NCBI GenBank assembly: GCA_029781865.1
Contig: JAKOVW010000030.1
Location: 93,694 to 157,693 of the forward strand
Source of the DNA: Bacteroidota bacterium
GTDB lineage: Bacteria > Bacteroidota > Bacteroidia > Chitinophagales > Saprospiraceae
Length of the DNA stretch: 64,000 bases
Reading direction: 5' to 3'
Shown here piece by piece: positions 9,080 to 18,014 of the stretch. The notes beneath the pieces were generated by a model that saw only the letters and a list, made by a program, of their open reading frames with translations, was not told where the DNA came from and ran no database searches. Position 1 is the first letter of the stretch. Each line of letters begins with the position of its first letter. A program made the translations under genes and the position numbers.

Positions 9080-12000
9080 TTGAATCAGAGAATAAAACAT
9101 GCCGGCTTACTATTGATGTTCTTAGGGATTGTGTATTCCCCATCCTTCTCACAAACCAGTAGCTTGCGTTGTCTGAACTTACCTGTTAAGGACAGCATCC
9201 AATTAGAAGATAGCTTAGTCCTGTTTCCTGCATCCATTTCAATTACTTCCCTTCATCATCCGGATAAGCACTATACCTATTTGTTTTCAGAAAAAACACA
9301 ACAACTCTCCATATTAAACCCAATTCACAATGATTCCATCAAACTTTGTTACCGGGTATTTCCGGTGGCTAAGTTTTCACATTATTTTTTGTATGATACC
9401 ATAATCCGGCAAAATCCACTTCGCCCGGATTACGCCAATCCAACTTATGAAGTAAAATCAAGCCGGGATTGGTGGCTAAGCCCGGGTATTAATTATTCCG
9501 GAAATTTTACGCGAGGATTAAGTACAGGCAACAGTCAATCTTTAGTACTCAACTCGAGTTTGAATCTGCAACTCAGCGGAGATCTGGGGGATGGATTTTC
9601 GATTCTTGGCGCCATATCAGATAATCAGATTCCGATTCAACCCGAAGGCAATACTAGGCAAATACAGGAATTCGACAAACTATTTATTAAATTATCCAAA
9701 AATAAACAGCAACTGACTGCCGGCGATTTTGAAATCGGAAAACCAACCGGCTACTTCATGAATTATTATAAAAAAAATAAAGGTGGATTGCTTGAAACGC
9801 AACATCAAATTCATTCCTGGAACATTGACAATAAACTTGGCTTCGCGATATCAAAGGGAAAATCGAACCGGCTTACGCTCAAAACACAAAATGGAAATCA
9901 GGGTCCGTATCGGTTAAGCGGCAATAACAACGAACAATTTATCATACTCCTTGCCGGAAGTGAAAAGGTCTGGATTGACGGCACACTACTGCAACGCGGA
10001 GAAGATGCAGATTACAGCATTGATTATAACCTTGCAGAAATTAAATTTACTGCGCGCAGAATAATTTCCGATGTGTCCAGGGTCATTATTGAATTCGAAT
10101 ACCTGGACCAGAATTATACGCGGAGTTTATCGGTACTGCAGACGACCGCGCAAAAAAATAATGTAGGGATCTACTTTAATTTTTACAACGAGCAAGACAG
10201 TAAATCCCCTGCAGTGGCCGGAGATTTGGATTCACTGGACAAACTCATTCTTTCACAAAGTGGTGATGATTTAAAATCTGCTGTACGAAGCGGCATCATG
10301 AAAGCTGGAGGCAATTTTAATATCAACCGGGTGTATTACCGGGAAAGAGATACTATCGTTACTGTAAATGGAAATCCTGCTTTGTACCATTATTTATATT
10401 ACGATCCCAATGCAGATAGTACTGCATTACAAGTTGGCTTTTCTGAAGTCACAGCAGGTACCGGAAATTACAATCTAAAATTAAGCACTGCGAATGGCCG
10501 CGTTTATGAATGGGTAGCTCCTGATCCGGTTAGCGGCAAAAGTTCCGGAAATTACGAACCGGTAGTACCATTGATAGCCCCTCAGCGACATACCATGATG
10601 ACAGGTGGATTGAATTGGAAAAGCAAACAAAACATACAGACCGGATTTGAAGTTGCACTCTCTTCATTGGATAAAAATAGATTGTCTTCCTTGCAGGATG
10701 ATGACAATGTTGGTTTGGCATTTAAATTTCAATCTACTTCACCGCGTGTCCGGTTGATTGATTCCCTGATCAGTTTGCAGGCCAGCGTGTATTATGAATT
10801 CAATCAAAAGAATTTCACTCCGGTGAATCCATATCGCTCTGTGGAATTTGCAAGGGACTGGAATATTACTTCTCAGACAGGATCGGCTGATCGTCTTCCG
10901 AAATTTAAAATCAGTGCAGGTGTTGGCAATCATGTTCAATTGGAGTACGAACAAATCCGGTTTAACCGGTCCATCGGATTTGACGGACTTAAACATTTGA
11001 TGAATGCAAGCTGGTCTGATTCCTTGACGAGAATTCAATTGACCTATGATTATCTGAAAAGCAATGATCTTACTGAAAAGGCCACCTTTCTGCGTCCCAA
11101 TCTTCAAATTAATCGGACCTTGCCGAAAGGCTGGAAACTTCAGCTTAAAGCTAATCGCGAACAAAATGAACGGAAGCATATTGGAACCGACTCCATTTCT
11201 TTCTCCAGTTTTTATTTCGATGTACTTGAAGCAGGAATAGCAAAAGAAACGCAGAAAAAATTCAGAATAAATTTGACCGGGAAACACCGGATAGACTTTT
11301 CTCCGCAAGGAAATTCTTTTTCTAAATTTTCGGTAACCGATGAGATGGTATTAGAGGGCAACTTATTGAATGAACACATCGGTAATTTCGATGTAAAAAT
11401 GAGTGCTAAAAATCTGAATTACGTAGATACAAAATTAAATGATTCTCTAGGTCGTATTTATTTTCTCGGATCATTTGACCATCAAATCAGTTTCTTCAAA
11501 AAATTTATCAACCTCAAAAATTATTACGAACTACAAAGCGGAGTAGAGCCAAGACAGGAATATGTATTTGAAGAAAAAAAAGCGGGAGAAGGAAATTTCA
11601 TCTTTATTGATTCTAATCACGACGGCATCAGACAGATATATGAATACGTTTATGCACCGGATATTGACACAGCACGATTTATACGCATTCAATTATTCAA
11701 TTCAGAATATGTACAGGTTTATCAATCGTCCTGGAATCAGTTTCTGAATTTCGATCTTAAAAATATCATTAAAGGAAAAAATAAATACGCCAAACTATTC
11801 CAGGGATTTTCATTTGAATCCGGTTTCCGATTTACCTCTAAAGTCAGCCGTGAATCGAATGTCAGCAACAGGCTGAATCCTCTTTACTTTTTAAAAAATC
11901 AAACCGATCTTATCGGATACAATTCATACATCCAGGAAAACCTGTATTACAACCGATCCCATCCGGTTTACGAATTGCAGGCCGGATTTCAACAGAATGG

Positions 12001-12562
12001 CCAACAAATACTTTTGACTTCCGGTACAGATACCAAAAAACTGCTGAACGCCTATTTTAAATCAAGAGTAACCTTGTTTAAAAAACTGGATTGCAATCTG
12101 GAGATCTTCAACAAACAGGATGAGAAAACCACGCAATATTATGCAGATCAAAATTATGAGATTCTCAGTTATGGATTTAAACCCGGATTGTTATACCGAT
12201 TGAATCAATTTGCGCGATTTTATGCGAATATCACGATCCGAAATTCTCACGCCAGTAATCAGGCTGAAGAAAAAGCAAAGCTGGTTGAATCAGAAGCAGG
12301 TGCTGCAACCTTTTTATTTAAAAAATTATCACTTCGCTCTACGTTGAAATACCTGTCCATCGATTATACAGGAAAACCAGGCAGCATACTGGAATTTACC
12401 ATGCTGGATGGTTATAAGAATGGCAATAATTTTAACTGGGATTTTCAAATTGATTATAAAATCAATGCATTGATTCAATTGCAATTTTCATACAATGGAC
12501 GCAAAGCGGCCTCTTCAGAAACCCTGCATACCGGGAGAATGCAACTCAGAGCAAACTTTTAA
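9080..12562 (+). CDS. Very large outer-membrane beta-barrel protein, SprA-like features
   Basis: 1160 aa. The N-terminus MNQRIKHAGLLLMFLGIVYSPSFSQ is a signal peptide. A TTG at 9080 is the best start, because an in-frame stop lies just upstream (9062) and the first internal ATG would cut the signal. Near residues 150-230 it reads GLSTGNSQSLVLNSSLNLQLSG, then IQPEGNTRQIQEFDKLFIKL and LTAGDFEIG, strongly recalling the gliding/T9SS translocon protein SprA. The rest alternates short polar and aromatic strands. A calcium-loop-like segment FIDSNHDGIRQIYEYV is also seen in other Bacteroidota barrel proteins. The chain ends with Phe, as many barrels do. It is about half the length of SprA, so it is a relative or analogue, not SprA itself. 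The substrate is unknown. Confidence 0.65.
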   Translation: MNQRIKHAGLLLMFLGIVYSPSFSQTSSLRCLNLPVKDSIQLEDSLVLFPASISITSLHHPDKHYTYLFSEKTQQLSILNPIHNDSIKLCYRVFPVAKFSHYFLYDTIIRQNPLRPDYANPTYEVKSSRDWWLSPGINYSGNFTRGLSTGNSQSLVLNSSLNLQLSGDLGDGFSILGAISDNQIPIQPEGNTRQIQEFDKLFIKLSKNKQQLTAGDFEIGKPTGYFMNYYKKNKGGLLETQHQIHSWNIDNKLGFAISKGKSNRLTLKTQNGNQGPYRLSGNNNEQFIILLAGSEKVWIDGTLLQRGEDADYSIDYNLAEIKFTARRIISDVSRVIIEFEYLDQNYTRSLSVLQTTAQKNNVGIYFNFYNEQDSKSPAVAGDLDSLDKLILSQSGDDLKSAVRSGIMKAGGNFNINRVYYRERDTIVTVNGNPALYHYLYYDPNADSTALQVGFSEVTAGTGNYNLKLSTANGRVYEWVAPDPVSGKSSGNYEPVVPLIAPQRHTMMTGGLNWKSKQNIQTGFEVALSSLDKNRLSSLQDDDNVGLAFKFQSTSPRVRLIDSLISLQASVYYEFNQKNFTPVNPYRSVEFARDWNITSQTGSADRLPKFKISAGVGNHVQLEYEQIRFNRSIGFDGLKHLMNASWSDSLTRIQLTYDYLKSNDLTEKATFLRPNLQINRTLPKGWKLQLKANREQNERKHIGTDSISFSSFYFDVLEAGIAKETQKKFRINLTGKHRIDFSPQGNSFSKFSVTDEMVLEGNLLNEHIGNFDVKMSAKNLNYVDTKLNDSLGRIYFLGSFDHQISFFKKFINLKNYYELQSGVEPRQEYVFEEKKAGEGNFIFIDSNHDGIRQIYEYVYAPDIDTARFIRIQLFNSEYVQVYQSSWNQFLNFDLKNIIKGKNKYAKLFQGFSFESGFRFTSKVSRESNVSNRLNPLYFLKNQTDLIGYNSYIQENLYYNRSHPVYELQAGFQQNGQQILLTSGTDTKKLLNAYFKSRVTLFKKLDCNLEIFNKQDEKTTQYYADQNYEILSYGFKPGLLYRLNQFARFYANITIRNSHASNQAEEKAKLVESEAGAATFLFKKLSLRSTLKYLSIDYTGKPGSILEFTMLDGYKNGNNFNWDFQIDYKINALIQLQFSYNGRKAASSETLHTGRMQLRANF

Positions 12563-12950
12563 GCGCAGATTGGAGGATTAAGCAGATGGCGCAGATTTTA
12601 TATTTGCATGTGATTTTTGTAGTGATGGATTAAATCAACCAGGAACGCAGATTGGAGGATTAAGCAGATGGCGCAGATTTTATTTTTGCATGCGCACTAT
12701 ACACTAATGGAATAAATGTAATTCTTACAAGAACTTAGTGCCAAACAATCTGAAGTTAATTCAGATCTATGGTCTATTCTTCGTTTTGGAATTCAGTCTG
12801 ATTAAAAATGCCATTATATATCTCTGTTAAATTGCTTTGGGAAGTTCGATGCAGAAAATTGATGATTAATGGCATTCTCAGAAGTATTCACCACTCTTAG
12901 TTTTAACTCAATATTTAGATTCAATAAGCCGTTTTATAGCCTTCAATGTT
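12563..12950. repeat. Two 38-bp direct repeats downstream of the barrel gene
   Basis: An identical 38-nt sequence beginning CGCAGATTGGAGGATTAAGC occurs at 12564-12601 and 12646-12683, with weaker similarity continuing another 10 nt (ATTTGCATGTG / TTTTGCATGCG). The first copy starts one base after the TAA of the barrel gene. The remaining sequence up to the moxR promoter shows no ORF or strong hairpin. Confidence 0.85.
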
Positions 12951-12958
12951 TAAATTTG
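12951..12958 (+). promoter_or_regulatory. -7 promoter box for moxR
   Basis: TAAATTTG, an exact match to TAnnTTTG, ending 26 nt before the ATG at 12985. Confidence 0.6.
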
Positions 12959-12984
12959 CGGCTCTCAAAAAATAAAATGACGAT

Positions 12985-13947
12985 ATGAAGTACAGCTCAG
13001 ATGTGGAAGGAATGAATGCCCTGGCCCAATCCTATAAAGACCTAACCTCTGAAATTGGTAAAGTCATAGTAGGTCAGGATGAGGTGATCAAAGCCACGTT
13101 AATTTCACTATTCAGCAACGGGCACAGTCTGCTGGTTGGTGTTCCCGGCCTAGCTAAAACCTTATTGATCAATACAATATCCCAGGTTTTGGATTTGAGT
13201 TTTAAGAGAATTCAGTTTACGCCCGACCTGATGCCATCAGATATTACCGGTTCTGAAATCCTCGATGAAGACCGTAAATTTAAATTCAACAAAGGTCCAT
13301 TATTTGCCAATATCGTATTGGCGGATGAGATTAACCGGACACCGCCCAAAACGCAATCTGCTTTATTGGAAGCGATGCAGGAACGGAATATCACCGTCAG
13401 CGGAGTAAAACATGAGTTACCCGTACCCTTTTTTGTACTGGCTACTCAGAATCCGATCGAACAAGAAGGTACCTATCCCTTGCCTGAAGCGCAACTGGAT
13501 CGTTTTATGTTTAACATTCTTCTCGATTATCCTTCTTACAAAGAAGAAGTCATGGTCGTAAAACAAACGACTTCCGAGAATACCGTTCAATTAAAGAATG
13601 TCATCAATTCCAACGAGATTCTGGATTTTCAACGCTTAGTGCGCAAAATCCCAATCGCAGATAACGTACTCGAATATGCAGTTTCACTGGCTGCACGTAC
13701 ACGACCGAATGCAGCGAATGGCATTAAAGAAGTAAATCAATATGTGAGTTGGGGTGCAGGACCAAGAGCATCACAATACCTGGTATTGGGTGCCAAATGT
13801 AATGCCGCTTTAAATGGAAAATTTTCACCTGATATTGAAGATGTGCAGGCCATTGCTCCACTGGTTTTAAGACACCGTATCGTCCTCAATTACAAAGCTG
13901 AAGCGGATGGACTTAAAATGGATCAATTTATTAATACACTGCTGTAA
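12985..13947 (+). CDS. MoxR-family AAA+ ATPase
   Basis: A 320-aa ATPase of the MoxR/RavA clade, thought to act as a chaperone that remodels or inserts cofactors into partner proteins. The sequence shows VGQDEVIKATL at the start of the AAA module, Walker A GVPGLAKT (residues 52-59), Walker B IVLADEINR, the family signature QSALLEAMQE and sensor-1 ATQNPIEQEGTYPLPEAQLDRF. Most Bacteroidota moxR genes are followed by DUF58 and von Willebrand factor A genes (the Bat operon). Here the next genes are an unrelated secreted protein and a convergent lipoprotein, so this copy appears to stand alone. It has its own consensus promoter. Confidence 0.93.
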   Translation: MKYSSDVEGMNALAQSYKDLTSEIGKVIVGQDEVIKATLISLFSNGHSLLVGVPGLAKTLLINTISQVLDLSFKRIQFTPDLMPSDITGSEILDEDRKFKFNKGPLFANIVLADEINRTPPKTQSALLEAMQERNITVSGVKHELPVPFFVLATQNPIEQEGTYPLPEAQLDRFMFNILLDYPSYKEEVMVVKQTTSENTVQLKNVINSNEILDFQRLVRKIPIADNVLEYAVSLAARTRPNAANGIKEVNQYVSWGAGPRASQYLVLGAKCNAALNGKFSPDIEDVQAIAPLVLRHRIVLNYKAEADGLKMDQFINTLL

Positions 13948-14004
13948 ACTTTTAAAACCAAACCAACAATTACCTGATCTTAAACAAATAAAATTCAGAT
14001 TAAC

Positions 14005-14469
14005 ATGAAAACAATCATTCTCTTTTTACTTCCTGTATGCTTTGTGTTTCAAAATCTAAATGCACAAAAAACCTATACCTGGGATTATTATAAAATTCAA
14101 ATTACCGTTCCGGATGATTTCAGGGTAAAAACAAACGACAATCACAATTTTGAAATGAAAGGAGATGGTATGGAATTGGCCATGCATATCTTCGAAGAAA
14201 ATGTTCCGATTGATGATTTGGATGATGCAACAATTGCCGGTGCAAAAGCGATTGAAATGACCGAAATCGATGCTGCTACCAAAGTAACAGCTAATGAATT
14301 GCGCGGCTATTATGTGGAAGGATTTAAAGCAGGATACCGGGTGATGTTTGCCGGATTGGGCGATCCGAATTCACATACAAATTTCTTTCTGGTCATCACT
14401 TTTGCTGATGATGATAAGGAAGCAGAAAAAGCAGCAATCCGGATTTTGGATTCTCTGGACGTACTTTAA
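14005..14469 (+). CDS. Small secreted protein of unknown function
   Basis: 154 aa with a signal peptide (MKTIILFLLPVCFVFQNLNAQ). The mature part is acidic (DDDKEAEKAA near the end) and reads as an alpha/beta fold, with strands such as YTWDYYKIQITVP and RVMFAGLG and a C-terminal helix. It has no cysteines after the signal and no recognised domain. The pattern resembles periplasmic proteins that measure cell or lipid state, but I cannot assign a function. It follows moxR by 57 nt on the same strand, so read-through from the moxR promoter is possible, and it converges with the lipoprotein gene at 14490, 20 nt away. Confidence 0.7.
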   Translation: MKTIILFLLPVCFVFQNLNAQKTYTWDYYKIQITVPDDFRVKTNDNHNFEMKGDGMELAMHIFEENVPIDDLDDATIAGAKAIEMTEIDAATKVTANELRGYYVEGFKAGYRVMFAGLGDPNSHTNFFLVITFADDDKEAEKAAIRILDSLDVL

Positions 14470-14489
14470 TTCAGAATTGATTTACCGGA

Positions 14490-15131
14490 TTAATCCCTTT
14501 TATAGGGGAATTTCTTTGATACATTTTTCATAAGTCCTTTGGTCAGCGATTCACTATTGCTACCGATGCTTCCTTCTGCCACCCAATCATATTTCCAAAG
14601 AAGGTTGCTATTGGTTTTATCGTGAATGGTCATCGCGACATTGACTTTATTGGTAGAAGTCCACACCCCAAACAACAGTCCTAATGCAACCGCACCGCCT
14701 TCTGACATGGGTTTGTCCATAGTTACTTTACCGGAAATCACTGCGTCGACTCCAAGCGTCTTACACAATTCTTCTTTGCTGAATTCATGTAATTTTTCAT
14801 AGGAAATTCCTGCTTTGGAAAGCAAGGCATTTGTTTTATCGATGTCCTGGAAAGTAACGGTGTATTTGTTTTTTGACATCTCTTTCAGAAAGTAGGTATA
14901 GGAGTGATTCTGAATGGAAAATCCGGTATTCTTTTGTTCTTCCTGAATGCCTTCAGCGGTCATACCCTTAGGCAATTTTTTCGCGGTAATCAGTACATCA
15001 AATGGAAGTATAGCTAATTCCCTGTGTTTCAACTTTACGCTCTCGAAGTTAGGCGCCATGTATATGGTTGGGCCACAAGAGGATAAAACAATTGCAAAAA
15101 GACAGAGATACAAAAAATGAATGCGATTCAT
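14490..15131 (-). CDS. Lipoprotein with TolB-N/GNA1162-like appearance
   Basis: 213 aa. The signal peptide ends in a lipobox (FAIVLSSC), so the mature protein is lipid-anchored at the Cys near residue 19. The body contains HRELAILPFDV, a strand pattern found in the TolB N-terminal, CsgG-type and GNA1162-type folds, and later CKTLGVDAVISGKVTMD plus NVAMTIHDKTNSNLLWKYDW. These are typical of a protein that assembles in the periplasm or at the outer membrane. A glycine-rich hydrophobic stretch (GGAVALGLLFGVW) may contact membrane. The fold call is inference from pattern; the molecular role is unknown. It is convergent with the gene at 14005. Confidence 0.7.
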   Translation of the reverse strand: MNRIHFLYLCLFAIVLSSCGPTIYMAPNFESVKLKHRELAILPFDVLITAKKLPKGMTAEGIQEEQKNTGFSIQNHSYTYFLKEMSKNKYTVTFQDIDKTNALLSKAGISYEKLHEFSKEELCKTLGVDAVISGKVTMDKPMSEGGAVALGLLFGVWTSTNKVNVAMTIHDKTNSNLLWKYDWVAEGSIGSNSESLTKGLMKNVSKKFPYKRD

Positions 15132-15220
15132 AGACTAAACTTTGGTTAGAAGCTCAAATCTACCAAAACTAAATTTCAATTTAACTAAAAACATTTTTGG
15201 ACTGAAAGCAATCAAAGAGT

Positions 15221-16210
15221 TCAATCCTTGACCCATTTACGGGATGCTTTTTCGTTTCCGGATTGAATCTGTACAAAATAAATTCCTTTCGGAAATGCAG
15301 CAACGGGATACTGGAACTGCTTGCTTCCGGATTTCAGATACGTGCTATAGATTTCACGGCCCATCAAATTTGTAATCGAAATTTTCCCTGTAACCGGTAT
15401 TGCATTCTGCCATTCCAGTTTGAGCATTTCTTTTACAGGATTCGGATAAACTGTAAATTGAAGTCCGTTTAAATTGGTTGCAGAAGTGACAATATCAAAT
15501 GGAGTGCCGCTATTCAATACTTCTTTGGTATCTGCATCCTGAATCCAGGCCATGATATACACCTGGCTTTCTACCCAATTGGAAGGTATGGAAATGGAAA
15601 GGTTTTTTGTCACCGAAGATCCGGTGGCTGCGAGATCAATTTGATCGCCATCAGCCGAACTAAGAAAATCTCTGAATACGTCATAGTGGATTTTCTCACC
15701 ATTCGGAGATGCATAATTCAATTCTTTCTCCAATGCAACTGCATAAAATTTGTAATTCCCCACAGGTTTAGTTCCTACGGTTTTGATTTCAATCGCAGCA
15801 GATCTTGGGTTGGTCCCACTTTCTTTTACGATAATTTCAATAGCTGAAGTTTTATTTAACTCAGCATTCAAAGTTGCTGCGTTTACCGAACCCAGTGATT
15901 TTTTAGTCAATCCATTTATTACCAAAGTCGGGGTTCCACTGATATTGTAAAAATTAGTCCGTTGTGTATTGTCAACCGGATTGGACTGGTATAAAGCGCA
16001 AGATGTATAAGGAATAGCCGGATGAAACGAAATATGATGGTATTGATTTTTATAACCGGTTAATAAAGAATAAAAACCCGGATTTGCTCCGGCACAAATT
16101 CCGCAACGCGTATTTGTAAAATGCTCCAGGAAAATATATCGCTTTGCCTGGGAGAAGGCCAAATCCAGAACGAAAAAAAGTGAAAAAACTAAAAGTAAAG
16201 TTCTCTTCAT
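15221..16210 (-). CDS. T9SS-exported Omp28-like protein with thioredoxin-type CxxC
   Basis: 329 aa. A signal peptide (MKRTLLLVFSLFFVLDLAFSQA) is followed by a thioredoxin-like module, RYIFLEHFTNTRCGICAGANP, where RCGIC is the CxxC site, then PTLVINGL with the cis-Pro region. The middle forms a beta domain similar to Bacteroidota Omp28-related proteins. The last ~80 residues are a type A T9SS sorting domain (FTVYPNPVKEMLKLEW, GREIYSTYL, KGIYFVQIQSG), so the protein should cross the outer membrane and be attached at the surface. It may help disulfide exchange or folding outside the cell, which is an inference from the CxxC. It is monocistronic on the minus strand. Confidence 0.85.
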   Translation of the reverse strand: MKRTLLLVFSLFFVLDLAFSQAKRYIFLEHFTNTRCGICAGANPGFYSLLTGYKNQYHHISFHPAIPYTSCALYQSNPVDNTQRTNFYNISGTPTLVINGLTKKSLGSVNAATLNAELNKTSAIEIIVKESGTNPRSAAIEIKTVGTKPVGNYKFYAVALEKELNYASPNGEKIHYDVFRDFLSSADGDQIDLAATGSSVTKNLSISIPSNWVESQVYIMAWIQDADTKEVLNSGTPFDIVTSATNLNGLQFTVYPNPVKEMLKLEWQNAIPVTGKISITNLMGREIYSTYLKSGSKQFQYPVAAFPKGIYFVQIQSGNEKASRKWVKD

Positions 16211-16469
16211 AGAAATCGATTTTTACGGTTCAACTATAATCAGGCATAACGCTTGAAAAGCCGCATTGTTTAGCATAAGACAATAATTTAGCTTTCTTGA
16301 ACGGACTCTATTAAAAACAGCAGGATGCGACTGCTTGAATGAATTATACAATCACCGGAAAATGCTATTCGAATTGATAATGCATTCTGATTTATGCTGA
16401 ACTCACCCAAATTAACTGTTCAAATTTATTGCCTTTCGTTTAATAGCATGTTTGGTCTTTATCCGAAGT

Positions 16470-17267
16470 TCATTTTCTCTTCATCAACTTCAAATGTTCA
16501 TTTTCCAGCCACAACAGGTAATCAGGATTTACGGCAAATGAACTTATCGGTGCGTTGCCTTTTAAAATAACTTCCTCCGATTTGAACCTGGTATCAAATT
16601 GGATTAACTCGTTCCCGGAAAGATAAAATAACTGATCACCGGAAACGTCCATTTTACTTATTTTACCATTCAGCCATTTATTCTCTTCAAACAATTGATT
16701 GTTATATCTTGAAATACCAATACCGGGTCTTAGCAAATACAGATACTCATTGCTCTGCTTTAACTGAAAAGGATATTGCGTATGAATGGTATCGATATTA
16801 AACAAGGGTTCGGAACTTACAGAAATCTGTTGTTCATAGTTTTTAAGTTTCAAAACATTATTCGAAAAAAGGGCAATGTAATCCGTGGAAAAATGACAGA
16901 TCGTACTTTGTGCGTTCAATTCGGATTCGTCATATGATGAGATCACCGCAAGACTTTCATCCAAAACCAAAATCTTATAATCGCCCGGATAATACAAGAG
17001 ACATTTAAACGGATCGCTGACATCCAGTACAGCCTGATCCCAGCCTTGTTTAAAACTGATGGACTTCAATAAACGCAAACTCAAATTGTATTTGCTGATG
17101 CTTTTTTCATTATTGTTTACCACATAAATCTGGTTCAACGGATCGAGATAGACTTCGTCTGCCTTTAAGATTGTATCTGTAATAACCGGCTCAAGGCCCT
17201 GAGCAGATATTCCCGTGAACCATAAACAAAACAGGATGAAATTAAGGAAATACTTTTCCATCTTCAT
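16470..17267 (-). CDS. Secreted beta-propeller-like protein coupled to lpxH
   Basis: 265 aa with a signal peptide ending ...WFTGISAQ. The mature chain is a series of short repeats such as LNQIYVVNNNEKSISKYN, FKCLLYYPGDYKILVLDE and QLFYLSGNELIQFDT, the look of a six- or seven-bladed propeller. No catalytic motif is visible. Its ATG at 17267 lies inside the end of lpxH (26-nt overlap); the ATG two codons later (17261) is an alternative. The overlap indicates translation coupled to lpxH. A link to the envelope is inferred from secretion and coupling only. Confidence 0.75.
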   Translation of the reverse strand: MKMEKYFLNFILFCLWFTGISAQGLEPVITDTILKADEVYLDPLNQIYVVNNNEKSISKYNLSLRLLKSISFKQGWDQAVLDVSDPFKCLLYYPGDYKILVLDESLAVISSYDESELNAQSTICHFSTDYIALFSNNVLKLKNYEQQISVSSEPLFNIDTIHTQYPFQLKQSNEYLYLLRPGIGISRYNNQLFEENKWLNGKISKMDVSGDQLFYLSGNELIQFDTRFKSEEVILKGNAPISSFAVNPDYLLWLENEHLKLMKRK

Positions 17268-18006
17268 TTTTATAGAATCGCATTTGAAGCTGACCGTCTT
17301 TTAATATCGCATACGATTGAAACTGCAACCAGTCACCCAGATTGATGTAACGCGATTTGCCATTGGCAAGTGTATAATCAATTGGCAAATGCCGGTGACC
17401 AAATACCAGATAGTCATAGTCTTTTTCCTGTAACTTGCGTTCAGCATATTGTATCAACCACTCTTTTTCCGGTCCAAGAAATTTTTGAATTGCATCCTGG
17501 GCTTCCCTGCTCTTCGAACTAAAATAATCCGCTAAACCAATTCCCAGATCCGGATGAATCCAGCGAAATAAAGTTTGTGCCACCGGATTGGCAAATACTT
17601 TTTTTAATCTCTTGTATCCATGATCACCCGGACCAAGTCCGTCTCCATGTCCAATCAGAAATTTCTTTCCTTGCAATTCAACTTCTATCGGTTTATGATA
17701 AATCGGTATGCTCAATTCTTTTTGCAAATAATCGAACATCCACAAATCGTGATTGCCGGTAAAATAATAAATTTCAACTCCACGATCTTTCAATTCAGCA
17801 AGCTTACCCAGTATCCGAATGAATCCTCTTGGAACCACTTTTTTATAGTCAAACCAAAAATCGAACACATCACCAACGAGATACAAAGCATTCATATCCG
17901 CTTTCATCTCATCCATCCATTGCACGATGAGCTTTTCACGAGCATGCGTATCCAGCCGTCCGGGCGAACCCAGATGAAAATCGGAAGCAAAATAAACGGT
18001 ATTCAA
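17242..18006 (-). CDS. lpxH: UDP-2,3-diacylglucosamine diphosphatase (LpxH-type metallophosphoesterase)
   Basis: Cleaves UDP-2,3-diacylglucosamine to lipid X, a cytoplasmic-face step of lipid A synthesis. 254 aa. All metallophosphoesterase motifs are present in order: SDFHLG (residues 8-13), VGDVFDFWFDY, TGNHDLWMFDY, LIGHGDGLGPGD and VFGHRHLPIDY. The start is a TTG at 18006; no in-frame ATG exists between it and the upstream stop. It sits 8 nt after the haaO stop and overlaps the secreted propeller gene downstream, so the three genes form one transcription unit. Confidence 0.9.
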   Translation of the reverse strand: MNTVYFASDFHLGSPGRLDTHAREKLIVQWMDEMKADMNALYLVGDVFDFWFDYKKVVPRGFIRILGKLAELKDRGVEIYYFTGNHDLWMFDYLQKELSIPIYHKPIEVELQGKKFLIGHGDGLGPGDHGYKRLKKVFANPVAQTLFRWIHPDLGIGLADYFSSKSREAQDAIQKFLGPEKEWLIQYAERKLQEKDYDYLVFGHRHLPIDYTLANGKSRYINLGDWLQFQSYAILKDGQLQMRFYKNEDGKVFP

Positions 18007-18014
18007 TGATCCAA

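Noticed and set aside
8885-9100. Minus-strand 71-aa ORF (MFYSLIQWMSYELAFRI...)
   Set aside because: Composition is fairly protein-like, but it overlaps the ends of both flanking plus-strand genes and matches nothing I recognise; worth a database search before dismissal.
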